64,000 bases of DNA from Flavobacterium sp. KJJ (GTDB lineage Bacteria > Bacteroidota > Bacteroidia > Flavobacteriales > Flavobacteriaceae): contig NZ_JARP01000003.1 in assembly GCF_000708595.2 (NCBI RefSeq), forward strand, positions 186,001 through 250,000, given 5' to 3'. The notes beneath the pieces are model-generated. The model did not search any database and had not been told where the DNA came from. It worked only from the letters and a program-made list of their open reading frames with translations. The translations under genes and the position numbers were made by a program. Shown one piece after another: positions 9,437-18,279 of the stretch (the first letter of the stretch is position 1; every line of letters starts with the position of its first letter).

Positions 9437-9661
9437 TTATTTTGAAAATAAAAGTGCTAGCGGAATTAAGGCAATAAAAGCTAGAAAAATTAAAACTGAA
9501 TAAGGATTTGCGAAATTTACGGTATATCCCATCCATTGAATTCGTTTTGGCGGAAGCAATCGTTTGTCTTTCGGATTATAATAAAAACATCCCATATACC
9601 AATTGTTTGGATCTTTGTGCCAATTTTCGTAATCTTCCTGAGTGGGTTTTTCTGAATTCAT
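9437..9661 (-). CDS. Small DUF5808-type membrane protein
   Basis: This 74-residue protein combines 'DPNNWYMGCFYYNPKDKRLL' (16-35) with 'GYTVNFANPYS' and a C-terminal membrane helix (about 54-72). The W-x-x-G-x-F-Y-x-N-P-x-D-x-R pattern is that of DUF5808, found alone or fused to membrane proteins in Bacteroidota and Firmicutes. Function is unknown. It stands alone between the GH25 gene and lptB, flanked on both sides by CAGTTTTCAG-rich repeats. Confidence 0.7.
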   Translation of the reverse strand: MNSEKPTQEDYENWHKDPNNWYMGCFYYNPKDKRLLPPKRIQWMGYTVNFANPYSVLIFLAFIALIPLALLFSK

Positions 9662-9670
9662 ATTTTTAAA

Positions 9671-9732
9671 AAGTTTTCAGTATCAGTCTCAGTTTTCAGA
9701 ATTCACTGAGACTAAAAACTGAGACTGTATAC
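9671..9732. repeat. CAGTCTCAGTTTT inverted/dispersed repeat
   Basis: Two blocks read towards each other around AATTCA: AGTATCAGTCTCAGTTTT at about 9679-9696 and its near complement ending near 9732. Related CAGTTTTCAG words occur at 9386-9398 and 18389-18416. It may form a stem-loop that ends the lptB transcript on the minus strand, since it lies directly after the lptB stop. Confidence 0.6.
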
Positions 9733-9736
9733 TTTT

Positions 9737-10477
9737 TTAAAACTCCAATTTCTTCTTACGAAGTTCGAAGTTTTGCCCAAGATAAACACGGCGAACCATT
9801 TCATCTTCTACCAATTCTTCTGGAACTCCAGCTTTCAGGATTCCTCCTTCAAACATTAAATAGGTTTTATCGGTAATGGCTAAAGTTTCCTGAACGTTGT
9901 GATCCGTAATTAGAATTCCGATATTTTTATTTTTTAACTGAGCAACAATTCTCTGAATATCTTCAACTGCAACCGGGTCAACTCCAGCGAAAGGCTCATC
10001 TAATAAAATAAATTTAGGATCTGTTGCCAATGCGCGTGCGATTTCAGTACGACGGCGTTCTCCTCCGGAAAGCAAATCGCCTCGATTCGTGCGAATATGT
10101 TCTAAGCTGAACTCTTCAATTAAGCTTTCCATTTTTGCAATCTGTTCTTCTTTAGAAAGTTTAGTCAATTGCAAAACGCTTAAAATATTATCTTCAATGC
10201 TTAATTTTCTAAAAACCGAAGCTTCCTGTGCCAAATAACCAATTCCTTGTTGAGCACGTTTGTACATCGGATAATCAGTAATATTCAAATCATCAAGATA
10301 AATGTTTCCTTGATTTGGTTTTACTAATCCAACAATCATGTAAAAAGAAGTTGTTTTTCCTGCGCCATTTGGTCCCAAAAGCCCAACAATTTCTCCTTGA
10401 TTTACTTCAACAGAAATTCCTTTTACAACACTGCGTCCTTTGTATGTTTTGATTAAATTATCGGCTCGTAGCTTCAT
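9737..10477 (-). CDS. lptB: LPS export ABC transporter ATP-binding protein
   Basis: This 246-residue cytoplasmic ATPase powers LptB2FG extraction of lipopolysaccharide from the inner membrane. It has Walker A 'GPNGAGKTT' (35-43), signature 'LSGGERRRTEIARAL', Walker B 'FILLDEPFAGVDP' with the LptB-typical 'AGVDP', and the switch His in 'ILITDHNV'. The C-terminus 'RRVYLGQNFEL' is the LptB tail. The length fits the family (about 240). No lptA/lptC neighbours are present, as is usual in flavobacteria where the lpt genes are dispersed. Confidence 0.95.
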   Translation of the reverse strand: MKLRADNLIKTYKGRSVVKGISVEVNQGEIVGLLGPNGAGKTTSFYMIVGLVKPNQGNIYLDDLNITDYPMYKRAQQGIGYLAQEASVFRKLSIEDNILSVLQLTKLSKEEQIAKMESLIEEFSLEHIRTNRGDLLSGGERRRTEIARALATDPKFILLDEPFAGVDPVAVEDIQRIVAQLKNKNIGILITDHNVQETLAITDKTYLMFEGGILKAGVPEELVEDEMVRRVYLGQNFELRKKKLEF

Positions 10478-10664
10478 TTTTTAATTAGATAATATGTTTA
10501 ATTAAGATAATGTGTCAATTTGATAATTAGAAAATGTTCTGTATAGTGAATCATAGAACTTATCTTATATCTTTAGAAGGGCAAAATAAGTTAAAATAAG
10601 TCAATCAATTAAAGGAATTAACATATCCTATTGAAATTATCTAATTGACTAATTATCTCATTCT

Positions 10665-11018
10665 CTAATTAGAAGCTTCCTCTTCAAGAGCTTCCCAGAA
10701 TTCGTAAGCTCTTCTTAAATGTGGTACTACAATTGTTCCGCCTACAAGAGTTGCGATTCCCATTGCTTCCATCATTTCTTCTTTTGTAACGCCTTCTTTG
10801 TGGCTCGTTTCCAAGTGGTATTTTACGCAGTCATCACAACGTAAAACTGCAGAAGCTACCAATCCTAAAAGTTCTTTTGTTTTAACATCAAGAGCTCCGG
10901 CTGCGTATGCGTTTGTGTCAAGATTAAAAATTCGCTTTACAATTTTATTATTGTCAGCTAATAATTTTTCGTTCATTTTAGAACGGTAGTCGTTAAATTC
11001 TTTTACAATATCAGACAT
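10665..11018 (-). CDS. Carboxymuconolactone decarboxylase / AhpD-like protein
   Basis: This 117-residue all-helical protein has the AhpD core 'VLRCDDCVKYHLETSHKEG' with the redox CxxC and a downstream His (C-x2-C-x3-H). 'EMMEAMGIATLVGGTIVVPH' follows, as is common in the carboxymuconolactone decarboxylase family. Members act as thiol peroxidases or peroxiredoxin partners rather than true decarboxylases when CxxC is present. Its start overlaps the end of tatC by 8 nt, so it is the third gene of the isomerase-tatC-AhpD operon. Confidence 0.88.
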   Translation of the reverse strand: MSDIVKEFNDYRSKMNEKLLADNNKIVKRIFNLDTNAYAAGALDVKTKELLGLVASAVLRCDDCVKYHLETSHKEGVTKEEMMEAMGIATLVGGTIVVPHLRRAYEFWEALEEEASN

Positions 11019-11826
11019 TTTCTTTTAATTTATTTTTATATACAACCCTTGAGATAAGGATACTCACTTCGTAGATAATCAGCATTGGTATTGCTACAAT
11101 TGTCTGGCTTACTACATCTGGAGGAGTTACGATTGCGGCAATAATTAGAATAATTATTACGGCATATTTCCAATATTTTCTTAAGAAAACAGGTGTTACT
11201 AATCCTAGTTTCGTTAAGAAATAAATGATGATTGGCAATTCAAAAAACAGTCCGCTGGCCAAAATACTTGTTTTAACCATTCCCATATAAGAATCTAATG
11301 TGAATTGATTTTTTACAACATCACTGACAGAGAAAGTTGCGACGAAATTTACAGACATCGGAATTACAACATAATAGCCAAATAAAACACCTAAGAAGAA
11401 TAAAAGAGAAGAAGTGAAAATAAAAACTTTTGCATTTTTTCTTTCTTTCTCATATAAAGCAGGGCTGATAAACTTCCAAAGTTCCCATAAAATATAAGGA
11501 AAACTCAAGATGAAACCAGCTAAAAGGCACATCCAAACGAAGATATTTACCTGACCTTCCATTTCTGTATTCTGAATAATAAAATTCAATTCAGTAATAC
11601 AAATACTTTCAGCGAAACCCAATTGATGTGATAGGTCGCAAAACCAAACATAAGTAAAAAAAGTAGGCCGTGTTGGGCCTAAAATCACTTCATCAAATAA
11701 ATAATCACTAATAAAATAAGTAACAAATGCCATAATGCATATTGCAATTGTACTTCTAACTAACAACCATCTTAATTCTTCAAGATGGTCTAAAAATGAC
11801 ATCTCGCCAAGGTTTTTTTTTGCCAT
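11011..11826 (-). CDS. tatC: Sec-independent protein translocase subunit
   Basis: This 271-residue protein has six membrane helices and the TatC hallmarks 'MSFLDHLEELRW' at the N-terminus and 'FPYILWELWKFISPALYEKE' in the first cytoplasmic loop. TatC binds twin-arginine signal peptides and assembles with TatA for export of folded proteins. Residues about 41-95, between TM1 and TM2, form a longer periplasmic loop than in E. coli, with two Cys ('FVWFCDLSHQ'-like and 'AESICITEL'). The start codon overlaps the stop of the upstream isomerase gene by one base. No tatA is visible in the window. Confidence 0.95.
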   Translation of the reverse strand: MAKKNLGEMSFLDHLEELRWLLVRSTIAICIMAFVTYFISDYLFDEVILGPTRPTFFTYVWFCDLSHQLGFAESICITELNFIIQNTEMEGQVNIFVWMCLLAGFILSFPYILWELWKFISPALYEKERKNAKVFIFTSSLLFFLGVLFGYYVVIPMSVNFVATFSVSDVVKNQFTLDSYMGMVKTSILASGLFFELPIIIYFLTKLGLVTPVFLRKYWKYAVIIILIIAAIVTPPDVVSQTIVAIPMLIIYEVSILISRVVYKNKLKENV

Positions 11827-12791
11827 TATACGATTCCTTCTTTTAAAATGTCATGTAAATGTAATACTCCTTTGTACTCGCCGTTGTCAGCCACAATAAG
11901 CTGTGTTATTGAAAAATCTTCTAAAATATTTAAGGCATCAACCGCCATAGTTTCAGAAGATACTAATTTAGGATTTTTTGACATAATATCTCTTGCAGTT
12001 AAGTTCGCAATAGTATCTACGTCGTTTAGCATTCTTCGGATGTCTCCGTCTGTAATAATTCCGATAATTTTATTGTCTTCGATTACGGCTGTTACGCCCA
12101 ATCTTTTTTCTGATATCTCAAAAATAGCTTTTTTGATTGAAGTATCCGGCGTAACCATTGGTTTTAACGAATGTTCAATCATATCTTTTACGCGAAGTAA
12201 TAGTTTTTTTCCTAAAGCACCGCCCGGGTGATAAACTGCAAAATCTTCTGGTTTAAAATCACGCATTTCCATCAAACAAACTGCAAGAGCATCACCCATA
12301 ACAAGTTGCGCTGTTGTACTGTTTGTTGGAGCTAAATTTATAGGGCAGGCTTCCATGTCAACAGTAGTGTTCAAAACGTAATCTGAACCTTTAGCTAAAG
12401 AGGAAGTTGTATTTCCTGTAATGGCAATTAAAATGTTTCCAAAACGTTTTAATAACGGAACTAAAACTTTGATTTCAGGACTGTTGCCGCTTTTTGAAAT
12501 ACAGATAATAATGTCTTCTTTTTGAATCATTCCTAAGTCGCCATGAATGGCTTCTGAGGCGTGCAAAAACATGGATGGTGTGCCTGTTGAGTTAAAAGTG
12601 GCTACCATTTTTTGAGCAATGATCGCGCTTTTTCCGATGCCGGTAACGATCAAACGACCTTTGGTTTCGTAAATGCGCTGGGTTGCTTCGTAGAAATTTT
12701 CGTCCAGAAAATCAATTAGTTTTGTAATTGCTTCACTTTCAGATAGTATGGTTTTTTTGGCGATCGCCAATATATTTTCTTTTGTGATCAA
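11826..12791 (-). CDS. kdsD: Arabinose-5-phosphate isomerase (KpsF/GutQ family)
   Basis: The enzyme interconverts ribulose 5-phosphate and arabinose 5-phosphate, the first step to Kdo for LPS. An SIS domain (about 20-185) has 'VTGIGKSAIIAQKMVATFNS', 'HASEAIHGDLGMI' and 'ISKSGNSPE', and is followed by two CBS motifs (about 195-321). I prefer the TTG at 12791 (product begins 'MITKENILAIAKK', 321 aa). This matches the usual family length and N-terminus; the frame also stays open to an ATG at 12848, but the extra 19 residues look unlike the family and would crowd the divergent recQ. tatC follows with a one-base overlap. Confidence 0.9.
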   Translation of the reverse strand: MITKENILAIAKKTILSESEAITKLIDFLDENFYEATQRIYETKGRLIVTGIGKSAIIAQKMVATFNSTGTPSMFLHASEAIHGDLGMIQKEDIIICISKSGNSPEIKVLVPLLKRFGNILIAITGNTTSSLAKGSDYVLNTTVDMEACPINLAPTNSTTAQLVMGDALAVCLMEMRDFKPEDFAVYHPGGALGKKLLLRVKDMIEHSLKPMVTPDTSIKKAIFEISEKRLGVTAVIEDNKIIGIITDGDIRRMLNDVDTIANLTARDIMSKNPKLVSSETMAVDALNILEDFSITQLIVADNGEYKGVLHLHDILKEGIV

Positions 12792-12878
12792 AACAGAATA
12801 TTTAAAATTTGTATGTATAAAAGAAAGTTGTATCTTTATGTGTTGCAAATTTATACAAAATATCCATTAATATAAAGA

Positions 12879-15074
12879 ATGAATTCAAACGAAATTGAAA
12901 TACACAAGGAATTAAAGAAGTATTTCGGCTTTAGCCAATTTAAGGGCTTGCAAGAACAAGTCATTACGAGTATCTTAGGTAAGGGGAATACTTTTGTAAT
13001 TATGCCAACTGGCGGTGGAAAGTCTCTTTGTTATCAATTGCCCGCTTTAATTCAGGACGGAACAGCTATTGTTGTTTCTCCGCTGATTGCTTTGATGAAA
13101 AATCAGGTTGATGCAATTCGAAGCCTTTCTTCAGAAAACGGAATTGCACATGTTTTAAATTCCTCTCTTACAAAAACAGAAATTGCCCAAGTAAAAAAAG
13201 ATATTACTTCTGGTTTGACTAAACTTTTATATGTGGCGCCAGAATCTTTAACAAAAGAAGAATACGTTGCTTTTTTGCAAAGCGTGCCAATCTCTTTTGT
13301 GGCTATTGATGAAGCGCATTGTATTTCAGAATGGGGGCATGATTTTAGGCCGGAGTATAGAAATCTGAAAAATATTATAAAACAATTAGGTAAAGTACCA
13401 ATTATTGGACTTACGGCAACTGCAACCCCAAAAGTTCAGGAAGATATTCTGAAAAACCTAGATATGTCTGATGCAAATACTTTTAAAGCATCATTCAACA
13501 GACCGAACTTGTACTACGAAGTTCGCACAAAAACGAAAAATATTGAGTCGGATATCATTCGATTTATCAAACAACATAAAGGCAAATCTGGAATTATTTA
13601 CTGCTTAAGCCGTAAAAAAGTAGAGTCAATTGCCGAAGTTTTACAAGTTAACGGAATTAGCGCTGTCCCTTATCACGCAGGTTTAGATGCCAAAACGCGC
13701 GCCAAACATCAGGATATGTTTTTGATGGAAGATGTAGATGTTGTGGTCGCAACAATCGCCTTTGGAATGGGAATCGACAAGCCAGATGTTCGTTTTGTAA
13801 TTCACCATGATATTCCAAAATCACTAGAAAGCTATTATCAAGAAACGGGTCGTGCCGGACGTGATGGAGGAGAAGGACATTGCCTTGCTTATTACTCTTA
13901 TAAAGATGTAGAAAAGCTGGAAAAATTTATGTCTGGAAAACCAGTGGCTGAACAGGAAATTGGTTTTGCTCTTTTGCAGGAAGTTGTGGCTTACGCCGAA
14001 ACCTCAATGTCGCGCAGAAAGTTCTTATTGCATTATTTTGGTGAAGAATTTGACAGCGAAACGGGCGAAGGTGCTGATATGGATGATAATGTTCGTAATC
14101 CTAAAAATAAGGTTGAAGCGCAGGATCAAGTTGTGAAATTGCTTGAAATTGTTCGCGATACCAAACATATTTACAAATCAAAAGAAATTGTGTTTACTTT
14201 AATAGGTCGTGTAAATGCAGTTATTAAAGCGCACAAAACAGATACACAATCGTTTTTTGGATCAGGTTCAGATCATGACGAAAAGTATTGGATGGCTTTG
14301 CTTCGACAAGTTCTTGTGGCAGGTTATCTATCTAAAGATATTGAAACGTATGGAGTTGTAAAAATCACGAAAGAAGGTTTGGACTTTATTAAAAATCCAG
14401 TTTCATTTACAATGTCTGAAGATCATGAATACAATGAATCTGAAGATGAGGCAATTGTAACAGCATCAAAATCATCAGGAACTGCTGATGAAGTTTTAAT
14501 GGGAATGTTACGTGAGCTTCGTAAAAAAGTAGCTAAAAAACTCGGAGTTCCTCCGTTTGTAGTTTTTCAAGATCCTTCTCTTGAAGACATGGCTTTAAAA
14601 TATCCGATTACCTTAACGGAATTGTTTAATATTCATGGTGTTGGTGAAGGAAAAGCTAAAAAATACGGTGGAGAATTTGTAGAATTAATTAATCGTTATG
14701 TAGAAGATAATGATATTATCCGCCCAGATGATTTAGTAGTAAAATCTACTGGAGTAAACTCTGCCAATAAACTTTATATTATTCAGAATATTGATAGAAA
14801 ACTTCCTCTAAGTGATATCGCTTCGGCAAAAGGTCTTACGATGGATGCTTTGATTAAAGAAATGGAACAGATTGTTTACGCTGGAACCAAATTGAATATC
14901 AAATATTGGGTGGATGATATGCTCGATGATGATCAGCAAGAAGAAATTCACGATTATTTCATGGAATCAGAATCAGATAAAATCGAAGATGCTCTTAAAG
15001 AATTCGATGGCGATTATGATATTGATGAATTGCGATTGATGAGAATTAAATTTATTAGTGAAGTAGCTAACTAG
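12879..15074 (+). CDS. recQ: ATP-dependent DNA helicase RecQ
   Basis: This 731-residue 3'-5' helicase acts in recombination and fork repair. Motifs visible: motif I 'PTGGGKSLCYQLPA' (from 43), motif II DEAH (144-147, 'DEAHCISEWGHDFRPEY'), 'GLTATATPKVQED', 'AFGMGIDKPDVRFV' and 'YYQETGRAGRDG'. An RQC region follows, and an HRDC domain lies at about 543-620 ('LRKKVAKKLGVPPFVVFQD'). The zinc-binding Cys quartet expected after 'LLHYFGE' is absent (see findings). It is about 120 residues longer than E. coli RecQ because of a C-terminal acidic extension with a further wHTH-like part. It is divergent from kdsD. Confidence 0.95.
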   Translation: MNSNEIEIHKELKKYFGFSQFKGLQEQVITSILGKGNTFVIMPTGGGKSLCYQLPALIQDGTAIVVSPLIALMKNQVDAIRSLSSENGIAHVLNSSLTKTEIAQVKKDITSGLTKLLYVAPESLTKEEYVAFLQSVPISFVAIDEAHCISEWGHDFRPEYRNLKNIIKQLGKVPIIGLTATATPKVQEDILKNLDMSDANTFKASFNRPNLYYEVRTKTKNIESDIIRFIKQHKGKSGIIYCLSRKKVESIAEVLQVNGISAVPYHAGLDAKTRAKHQDMFLMEDVDVVVATIAFGMGIDKPDVRFVIHHDIPKSLESYYQETGRAGRDGGEGHCLAYYSYKDVEKLEKFMSGKPVAEQEIGFALLQEVVAYAETSMSRRKFLLHYFGEEFDSETGEGADMDDNVRNPKNKVEAQDQVVKLLEIVRDTKHIYKSKEIVFTLIGRVNAVIKAHKTDTQSFFGSGSDHDEKYWMALLRQVLVAGYLSKDIETYGVVKITKEGLDFIKNPVSFTMSEDHEYNESEDEAIVTASKSSGTADEVLMGMLRELRKKVAKKLGVPPFVVFQDPSLEDMALKYPITLTELFNIHGVGEGKAKKYGGEFVELINRYVEDNDIIRPDDLVVKSTGVNSANKLYIIQNIDRKLPLSDIASAKGLTMDALIKEMEQIVYAGTKLNIKYWVDDMLDDDQQEEIHDYFMESESDKIEDALKEFDGDYDIDELRLMRIKFISEVAN

Positions 15075-15083
15075 TTATAAGTT

Positions 15084-15130
15084 AAATGTGAGATGTAAAA
15101 TGTATTTTCCGATACATACATCTCACATTT
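15084..15130. terminator. Inverted repeat between convergent genes
   Basis: Perfect 13-bp arms AAATGTGAGATGT (15084-15096) and ACATCTCACATTT (15118-15130) surround a 21-nt loop that itself can pair (TGTAT/ATACA). It sits between the ends of recQ and the small convergent gene and is the likely stop for both transcripts, although no long U tract follows. Confidence 0.55.
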
Positions 15131-15142
15131 TCATTTCACATC

Positions 15143-15382
15143 TTACTCAGAATAAACTTCCCCTCGATGCGGTTTCAAAGCATCTCTTACCTGAATCATA
15201 TTTTCATCGGTAACCACCATAAAAGCAATTGCCTGCATGTCGTTTATGATTTTAAAACCCGTAATATTCAACGGAAGTTTTTCGATAACAATATATTCTT
15301 TTAAATGAATTTCGTGATGCTCCGCAGTTTTTGCAGAAGCCGGACCGCGAAAATCCCAAATCAGTTTTATTTTTCTAGACAT
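15143..15382 (-). CDS. Conserved hypothetical protein, 79 aa
   Basis: I do not recognise a named family. The protein is small and soluble with mixed alpha/beta character: 'KIKLIWDFRGPASAKTAEHH', then 'HLKEYIVIEKL', then 'AIAFMVVTDENMIQVRDAL'. Two His clusters occur near 22-26. It lacks a signal peptide or membrane helix. Composition is that of neighbouring genes and the reading frame is free of rare features, so it is probably real. The gene is convergent to recQ and separated by a stem-loop. Confidence 0.65.
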   Translation of the reverse strand: MSRKIKLIWDFRGPASAKTAEHHEIHLKEYIVIEKLPLNITGFKIINDMQAIAFMVVTDENMIQVRDALKPHRGEVYSE

Positions 15383-15548
15383 TTTTCTTAAAGATGCAAA
15401 GGTTCAGAGGAGCAAAGGTACAAAGTCTTTTTCATGAAGATTAAAAATCTTTTCGCACTTTGCGGTTAATTATATAAAGTCATTTCAAAATAGTATTTTT
15501 GCATCTTCTTTTCATAGATAGAAAAGCTAATTAAATAAATAAAATAAA

Positions 15549-17108
15549 ATGCCAAGAGAACTTTTACTTCAGGTAACGCCAGAAATAGCGGCAAACGAAT
15601 TGTTGCTTAAAGATTATTTGTCTAAACAAATTAAAGTTTCTCTACAGGAAATACAACATATTTCTATTTTAAAACGATCTATTGATGCGCGTCAAAAAGC
15701 GATAAAAATCAATTTGAAAGTTATTATATATTTAAAAGGAGAACCATTTCAGGAAACTAAAATTGAGCTTCCTAATTATAAAGATGTTTCTTCGTCTCAG
15801 GAAGTGATTGTGGTTGGTGCAGGACCAGCCGGACTTTTCGCAGCTTTACAATTAATCGAATTAGGCTTAAAGCCAATTGTAATCGAACGCGGAAAAGACG
15901 TTCGCGGGCGCCGACGTGACTTAAAAGCGATCAACGTTGATCATTTAGTAAATGAAGATTCTAATTATTGTTTTGGAGAAGGCGGAGCTGGAACTTATTC
16001 TGACGGAAAATTATATACGCGTTCTAAAAAACGTGGCGATGTAACTCGGATTTTAGAGCTCTTAGTTGCTTTTGGTGCTTCAGAAGATATTTTGGTTGAA
16101 GCACATCCGCACATCGGAACTAATAAACTGCCAAAAATCATTGAAGATATTCGAAATAAAATCATCGAATTTGGCGGTCAGGTTTTGTTTCATACACGCG
16201 TGACTGATATTTTGGTTAAGAATAACGAAGTCGAAGGAATCGTTACTCAAAACGGAGACAAAATTCTTTCTAATAAATTGATATTAGCAACGGGACATTC
16301 TGCTCGTGATATTTTTGAATTATTAGATAAAAAGAAAATTTTTATTGAAACCAAACCTTTCGCTTTAGGCGTCCGTGCAGAGCATTCACAAGAACTGATC
16401 GATAGTATTCAATACAGTTGTGATTATCGTGGCGAACATTTGCCGCCAGCGCCATATTCGATTGTAAAACAAGTTAACGGACGCGGTATGTACTCGTTTT
16501 GCATGTGTCCAGGAGGTGTAATTGCACCTTGCGCTACAAGTCCGGGTGAAGTGGTAACAAACGGCTGGTCGCCATCTAAGCGTGATCAGGCAACGGCAAA
16601 TTCCGGAATTGTGATCGAATTGAAATTGGAAGATTTTAAACCTTTTGCAAAATTTGGGGCTTTAGCTGGAATGGAATTTCAAAAAAGTATCGAGCAAAAA
16701 GCATGGCATTTAGCGGGACAAACTCAAAAAGTTCCGGCACAACGAATGATCGATTTTACCCAGAATAAAGTATCAGCAGATATTCCAAAAACTTCGTATG
16801 TTCCGGGAACAACTTCGGTTGAAATGGGGCAGGTTTTTCCTGGATTTTTATCTCAGATTTTACGCGAAGGTTTTAAAGAATTCGGAAAATCAATGCGCGG
16901 TTATTTAACTAACGAAGCGATTTTACACGCTCCGGAAAGCAGAACGTCATCTCCTGTTAGAATTCCGAGAGATTCTATCACTTATGAGCATTTGCAAATA
17001 AAAGGTTTATATCCGTGTGGAGAAGGAGCGGGTTACGCCGGTGGAATCATTTCTGCGGCAATCGATGGTGAAAAATGCGCTTTGATGATTGCTGAGACTT
17101 TGAAATAA
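15549..17108 (+). CDS. FAD-dependent NAD(P)-type oxidoreductase (COG2509-like)
   Basis: This 519-residue flavoprotein has an N-terminal region of about 85 residues, then the FAD dinucleotide-binding site 'VIVVGAGPAGLFAALQLIEL' (from 86) with 'VIERGKDVRGRRRD'. 'CFGEGGAGTYSDGKLYTR' and 'GRGMYSFCMCPGGVIAPCAT' are typical of the uncharacterised FAD-dependent dehydrogenase family COG2509. A terminal 'YPCGEGAGYAGGIISAAIDG' closes the FAD site. The substrate is not known. Two Cys in 'CMCPGG' may be redox active. The gene is monocistronic, with a short repeat-rich leader upstream. Confidence 0.88.
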   Translation: MPRELLLQVTPEIAANELLLKDYLSKQIKVSLQEIQHISILKRSIDARQKAIKINLKVIIYLKGEPFQETKIELPNYKDVSSSQEVIVVGAGPAGLFAALQLIELGLKPIVIERGKDVRGRRRDLKAINVDHLVNEDSNYCFGEGGAGTYSDGKLYTRSKKRGDVTRILELLVAFGASEDILVEAHPHIGTNKLPKIIEDIRNKIIEFGGQVLFHTRVTDILVKNNEVEGIVTQNGDKILSNKLILATGHSARDIFELLDKKKIFIETKPFALGVRAEHSQELIDSIQYSCDYRGEHLPPAPYSIVKQVNGRGMYSFCMCPGGVIAPCATSPGEVVTNGWSPSKRDQATANSGIVIELKLEDFKPFAKFGALAGMEFQKSIEQKAWHLAGQTQKVPAQRMIDFTQNKVSADIPKTSYVPGTTSVEMGQVFPGFLSQILREGFKEFGKSMRGYLTNEAILHAPESRTSSPVRIPRDSITYEHLQIKGLYPCGEGAGYAGGIISAAIDGEKCALMIAETLK

Positions 17109-17182
17109 TCTAAAATCGCAACTTTTTATTAATTGGAATATATTATATTTAATTTAAAAAATTAATCCGGTAATATACTCCA

Positions 17183-18271
17183 ATGGCAAACTTCTTTTCT
17201 AATTTATTTGGCAGAAACAATGATCCAAAATCCATTATTTCTTTTAATATTATAGATTCAATTTATTCCCATTTGTATAATGTGCAGGGAAGTCTTGAAT
17301 TTAAGGTGAAAGGCATTTACGACAATGTTGTAGTTAATCTTTTTTACTTTCCAGGTTCTTTTGATCATGAAGAAGGCAAAGCCGAAATTGAAAAAGCGGG
17401 TTTTAAAAATTCTTACGAAGTTTTAAATGAACTTTATAAAAAGATTGATATTGGTATTCTTTCTGAAGAAATAATGCAGGAAGGTCTGGAGTATGATTTT
17501 ATTCATATTCAGTTTTATTCAGAGCCAAGTGCTGAAATGAAAAAGTATTTTAACCGTGTTTTAAATAATTTCATTATAATATTTTGCTGTACCAATAGTT
17601 TAGAAACAAACGATTTTAAAATTTTATATTCAAGCAGTCATTTTATAGATTATACTAAAGTGTTGTTAGATACCCAATTGCTTGATATAAATAAGCCTAA
17701 AAATGAAACACAGGAAATTGGAATCAAGGACTTTAAAATTGTATTACAGGGAATCTGCCAATATATAAACATAGAAATTCCAGAAACTATTGAACTTCCT
17801 TCATCAGAAAATTTAATAGAAAATGAAGAAGTTACGATAGAAACTTTTGAGGAGTTTATGAAATTGGTTTCGAGAGGAAATATCGAAGAAAAAGAACTTA
17901 AAAAACAATCGAAAAAGCTTTTTAAAGATTTTAAAAAAGAGACAAAAGACTACTATGAAAAAGTCGAAGGTCATTTTGATTTCTTCGAAAGCATCGATGC
18001 TTGGAACAGCGACTGGAAATTTGATCCCGAAGATGCTGAATATTTTATTTCTGAAATGGTAGGCGCGGATTTAAACTTTGACTATCCGGAAGAAACGTAT
18101 AGTCATGATTTGTTCCCTTACATTCAATCGGCTTTAGAAAAACAAAATCTCGAATTAATGACTTATGATACGCACGGAGATAATTATTTATTCTTTGTTG
18201 CTAATAAAGATGATGTGGAAAGAATTTTAGAATTATCTGAATTGACGAAGATTGAGATAAATCAATTGTAG
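17183..18271 (+). CDS. Hypothetical protein with C-terminal DUF6630-like domain
   Basis: This 362-residue soluble protein has no signal peptide. The last 95 residues ('FFESIDAWNSDWKFDPEDAE' ... 'MTYDTHGDNYLFFVANKDD') resemble the DUF6630 family, whose members often occur in contact-dependent or immunity-like settings but have no assigned activity. The N-terminal 170 residues ('MANFFSNLFGRNNDPKSIIS') are not recognised; the middle is Lys/Glu-rich and probably helical (about 225-270). The assignment of the C-terminal part is from memory of the motif and moderately sure. No toxin gene lies next to it. Confidence 0.6.
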   Translation: MANFFSNLFGRNNDPKSIISFNIIDSIYSHLYNVQGSLEFKVKGIYDNVVVNLFYFPGSFDHEEGKAEIEKAGFKNSYEVLNELYKKIDIGILSEEIMQEGLEYDFIHIQFYSEPSAEMKKYFNRVLNNFIIIFCCTNSLETNDFKILYSSSHFIDYTKVLLDTQLLDINKPKNETQEIGIKDFKIVLQGICQYINIEIPETIELPSSENLIENEEVTIETFEEFMKLVSRGNIEEKELKKQSKKLFKDFKKETKDYYEKVEGHFDFFESIDAWNSDWKFDPEDAEYFISEMVGADLNFDYPEETYSHDLFPYIQSALEKQNLELMTYDTHGDNYLFFVANKDDVERILELSELTKIEINQL

Positions 18272-18279
18272 TTGATGTT

